Of a stretch of 8,436 bases of DNA, positions 6,110 through 8,436 are shown piece after piece. Origin of the DNA: Bacillota bacterium. Its GTDB lineage: Bacteria > Bacillota > Clostridia > Peptostreptococcales > Anaerovoracaceae. The position numbers and the translations under genes were made by a program. The stretch spans positions 1-8,436 of the forward strand of contig JAEEGU010000052.1 in the NCBI GenBank assembly GCA_016280485.1. Direction: 5' to 3'. The notes below the pieces were generated by a model, which saw only the letters and a list, made by a program, of their open reading frames with translations, searched no databases and was not told where the DNA came from. The first letter of the stretch is position 1. Each line of letters begins with the position of its first letter.

Positions 6110-7269
6110 TCTGTTTCCTCGTCACCTGAAGTATATTCCTCCGCCGGATGCCGCGATATGTTGAGCAGTATCCCGGCAGAACCCATGAACAGCCATAACG
6201 CATTTCCTCCGTAGGATACGAAAGGCAGCGTTACGCCTGTAGGCGGCATCGAAGATGTTGCAACAGCAACATTCATCACAACCTGAATAGCTATCATAAA
6301 AGTAATCCCGCTCGCAAGTAAGCATCCGAACTGGTCCTTTGCACGAACGGCAATGTGGAAGCCCCTCCAGATGAGCAGCATGTAAGCCACCATCAAAAGC
6401 ACTATGCCCACATATCCAAGCTCTTCTCCTATGATCGCAAGAATGAAGTCATTCTGCGGCTCCGGGAGGTAGAGATATTTTTCTATACTCTTTCCGAGGC
6501 CCTTTCCAAAGAACCCGCCCGAACCGAGCGCCAGGAGCGACTGCACTACCTGGTAGCCCGTATCCTGTGCATCCGCGAAAGGATCCATGAAGGAAGTAAC
6601 ACGCTTTAGTCTGTATCCGTCCTCATCACCGAATATGAGGAGCAGCCCCGCTGCCGAGCCCAGTACTCCGACACCGATAATCCAGCGCCACTGGAGACCT
6701 GCCATAAACATTATTCCGAAGATGATTCCGCAAACGGTAATTGCGGTGGACATGTTCGGCTGCAGCATAATGAGTATTCCGTACACGCCCGCAATGAGTA
6801 CGAGCGGCGCGATTCCTTCCTTGAAGGAAAGAATTTTGTATTTGTCACGGCTTAAAAACCATGCGGTAAACAGGATTGCCGCAATCTTTGCAAACTCGCC
6901 CGGCATGAAGGTAATCGGTCCTACCTGAAGCCAACGCGTCGCATTATTAACCTCCTTACCAAACGGCAGAAGTATGCCGAGTAGCACAATACTTGCAAAG
7001 AACACCGGACGCGCCAGATGTTCAAGCCTGTGGTAGTTGAAGGACGCAAGGAATAAAAAAATCACAAGTCCCACTCCGGCATAGACCGCATCCTTTATGA
7101 GGTAGGTATAGGCATTGCCGTCATTTCTGAGTGCCCAGTAATAGCTGGCGGAGAACACCATCATTATACCGAATGCCACGAGCCCCAGTACCAGTATGGC
7201 AAGGACGAAGTCGCCCGCGACCTTGCTTTTGTCAGCGTTCTTAAGCTTGTAGCGTTTACGTTTTGCCAT
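6106..7269 (-). CDS. ftsW: FtsW/SpoVE-type SEDS peptidoglycan polymerase
   Basis: A 387-residue polytopic SEDS glycosyltransferase that polymerises lipid II, working with a class B penicillin-binding protein at the septum. A basic cytoplasmic N-terminus (MAKRKRYKLK) precedes about ten hydrophobic segments. Signature features are TRWLQVGPITFMPGEFAKIA (111-130), QPNMSTAI (170-177), the YLYLPEPQNDFILAIIGEELG stretch (265-285) with Asp274 equivalent to the essential aspartate of FtsW/RodA proteins, and PPTGVTLPFVSYGG (342-355), which is FtsW-like. The C-terminus is acidic (SGDEETE). GGAGG (7281-7285) within the last murD codons is 11 bases from the ATG, and the gap to murD is 6 bases. In B. subtilis this position is held by the sporulation paralogue spoVE, so a SpoVE role cannot be excluded from sequence alone, but ftsW is the safer name. 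Confidence 0.92.
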   Translation of the reverse strand: MAKRKRYKLKNADKSKVAGDFVLAILVLGLVAFGIMMVFSASYYWALRNDGNAYTYLIKDAVYAGVGLVIFLFLASFNYHRLEHLARPVFFASIVLLGILLPFGKEVNNATRWLQVGPITFMPGEFAKIAAILFTAWFLSRDKYKILSFKEGIAPLVLIAGVYGILIMLQPNMSTAITVCGIIFGIMFMAGLQWRWIIGVGVLGSAAGLLLIFGDEDGYRLKRVTSFMDPFADAQDTGYQVVQSLLALGSGGFFGKGLGKSIEKYLYLPEPQNDFILAIIGEELGYVGIVLLMVAYMLLIWRGFHIAVRAKDQFGCLLASGITFMIAIQVVMNVAVATSSMPPTGVTLPFVSYGGNALWLFMGSAGILLNISRHPAEEYTSGDEETE

Positions 7270-7275
7270 CCGGCC

Positions 7276-8436
7276 CTATGCCTCCAAATCGTTTACGAGC
7301 TTTTTGAAGTGCTCACCTCTCTGCTCAAAGCAGGTATACATATCCCAGCTTGCGCAGGCAGGTGAAAGGAGAACGATGTCGCCCGGCTTTGCAAGCTTTG
7401 CAGCCTCGCGCACACATTCATCCATGTCTTTGCACATTACGTTATTTGTGAAACCGAGCTTTTCGGCTGTCTCTTTGATCTTTGGTGCAGTCTTGCCGAG
7501 CAGCATCATGTACTTAACCTTGCCGTCAAAGTGCTTAATCAGCTCATCAAACTCGGAGCCCTTGTCGTAGCCGCCGGCGATGAGTATGATGTTGCCGTCG
7601 AATGCTTCCACGGCCTTTATCGTGGAGTCAGGGTTTGTGCCCTTGGAGTCGTTTACGTATCTTACGCCGTCAACGGTCGCAACGTATTCGATGCGGTGCT
7701 CTACGCCCATGAAGCTTCTCAAGACCTCAGCAATCGTTTCGGCATCGATTCCTGCGAAATAGGAAATCGCCGCTGCCGCCAGAGCGTTCTCGACATTGTG
7801 TCCGCCCGGAATCCGGAGTTCGCTTGTTTTGCAGAGCTCGATTGTTTCGCCCTTTTCATTTTTAATAACCATCATTCCGTCCTTTACAAAGGCTCCGAAC
7901 GGGAGCTCTTCAAGGCGGCTGAAAGGTACTATCTTTGCCTTTGCATCCTTGCCGAGCGCAAAGCATGTCTTGTCGTCATAGTTTAATACAACATACTGAT
8001 CCTCGGTCTGATTGGCAAATGTCTTTGCCTTTGCAAGACCGTAGTTCTCCATCGTGTGGTGGCGGTTTAGATGGTCCGGAGTCAGATTGAGTATGGCCGA
8101 GATTTCAGGCTTAAACTCCTTTGTGGTCTCGAGCTGGAAGCTGCTTGTCTCTGTTACAAGCCACGAATCCGGCTCTGCCGAAAGTGCCATCGAGATTACC
8201 GCTACGCCGATGTTTCCGACAACGTAGGTCTTTCTCTTTGCCGCTTTGAAAATCTCGCCGACCAGTGTGGTTGTGGTAGTCTTTCCGTTTGTTCCGGTAA
8301 TTGAGATGTATTTGCCCTGTCCCACGCGGTAAGCGATTTCAAGCTCGCCCACGATTTCGCAGCCCTTCTTTTCCGCATCCTGCACGAAAGGCAGCTCCGG
8401 CGATACGCCCGGGCTTAATATCATCATGTCGAATGC
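7276..8436 (-). CDS. murD: MurD, UDP-N-acetylmuramoylalanine--D-glutamate ligase (5' end outside window)
   Basis: Cytoplasmic Mur ligase that joins D-glutamate to UDP-MurNAc-L-Ala using ATP. Visible are the last 386 residues. The frame stays open to the window edge (Ala-Phe-Asp before the first visible Met), and roughly the first 70 residues of the family, most of the UDP-binding domain, lie beyond it, so the internal Met at 8427 is not a start. Counting visible residues, the end of the N-terminal domain is LSPGV (7-11). The ATP loop is GTNGKTT (48-54). TETSSFQLE is at 95-103 and LNLTPDHLNRH at 116-126. An AKAK motif (135-138) probably provides the carbamylated lysine. NDSKGTNPDST and the C-terminal LLSPACASWDMYTCFEQRG follow, the latter typical of MurD rather than MurC/E/F. 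The gene leads the visible operon and is followed by ftsW after 6 bases. Confidence 0.97.
   Translation of the reverse strand, partial: AFDMMILSPGVSPELPFVQDAEKKGCEIVGELEIAYRVGQGKYISITGTNGKTTTTTLVGEIFKAAKRKTYVVGNIGVAVISMALSAEPDSWLVTETSSFQLETTKEFKPEISAILNLTPDHLNRHHTMENYGLAKAKTFANQTEDQYVVLNYDDKTCFALGKDAKAKIVPFSRLEELPFGAFVKDGMMVIKNEKGETIELCKTSELRIPGGHNVENALAAAAISYFAGIDAETIAEVLRSFMGVEHRIEYVATVDGVRYVNDSKGTNPDSTIKAVEAFDGNIILIAGGYDKGSEFDELIKHFDGKVKYMMLLGKTAPKIKETAEKLGFTNNVMCKDMDECVREAAKLAKPGDIVLLSPACASWDMYTCFEQRGEHFKKLVNDLEA

Noticed and set aside
7531..7986. A 151-codon plus-strand open frame opposite murD
   Set aside because: It is antisense to conserved murD sequence, has no recognisable domain, and needs no independent explanation.

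Overview
This window is a stretch of the division and cell-wall (dcw) cluster of a Gram-positive bacterium, most likely an anaerobic clostridial member of the Bacillota. All nine genes lie on the minus strand, so transcription runs from the right edge to the left. Three things point to this lineage. The run divIB(ftsQ) - DUF881 - DUF881 - sbp - ftsZ matches the Bacillus subtilis order divIB-ylxW-ylxX-sbp-ftsA-ftsZ. The ribosome binding sites are strong AGGAGG types. The promoters carry TGnTATAAT extended -10 elements. Base composition looks moderate by eye (not counted). Genus or family cannot be fixed from the sequence alone.

In transcription order the genes are murD (5' end cut off by the window), ftsW, murG, ftsQ/divIB, two tandem DUF881 membrane proteins, sbp (DUF1290 small basic protein), ftsZ and a TrmH/SpoU-family RNA 2'-O-methyltransferase. 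From murD to sbp the spacing is tight: a 4-base overlap at ftsW/murG, gaps of 6 to 16 bases elsewhere, and one 38-base gap. This looks like one operon. The 129-base gap before ftsZ holds a good sigma-A-type promoter. Between ftsZ and the methyltransferase lies a Rho-independent terminator whose T-rich tail contains an extended -10 element for the methyltransferase.

The genes work together on septal peptidoglycan. MurD adds D-glutamate to the nucleotide precursor in the cytoplasm. MurG makes lipid II at the inner membrane face. FtsW polymerises lipid II outside, with FtsQ/DivIB as a divisome scaffold. FtsZ forms the cytoskeletal ring that directs all of this. The DUF881 pair and Sbp are conserved membrane companions without a settled role.

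The window is largely ordinary housekeeping DNA, and I see no mobile element, CRISPR array, tRNA, rRNA or defence system. The points most worth a second look are the DUF881-DUF881-Sbp module, the absence of ftsA between sbp and ftsZ, the absence of murB/murC between murG and ftsQ, and the compact terminator-promoter junction after ftsZ. That terminator contains a perfect 10-bp tandem repeat. The start codons of ftsZ and sbp should be set a few codons inside the longest open frames.
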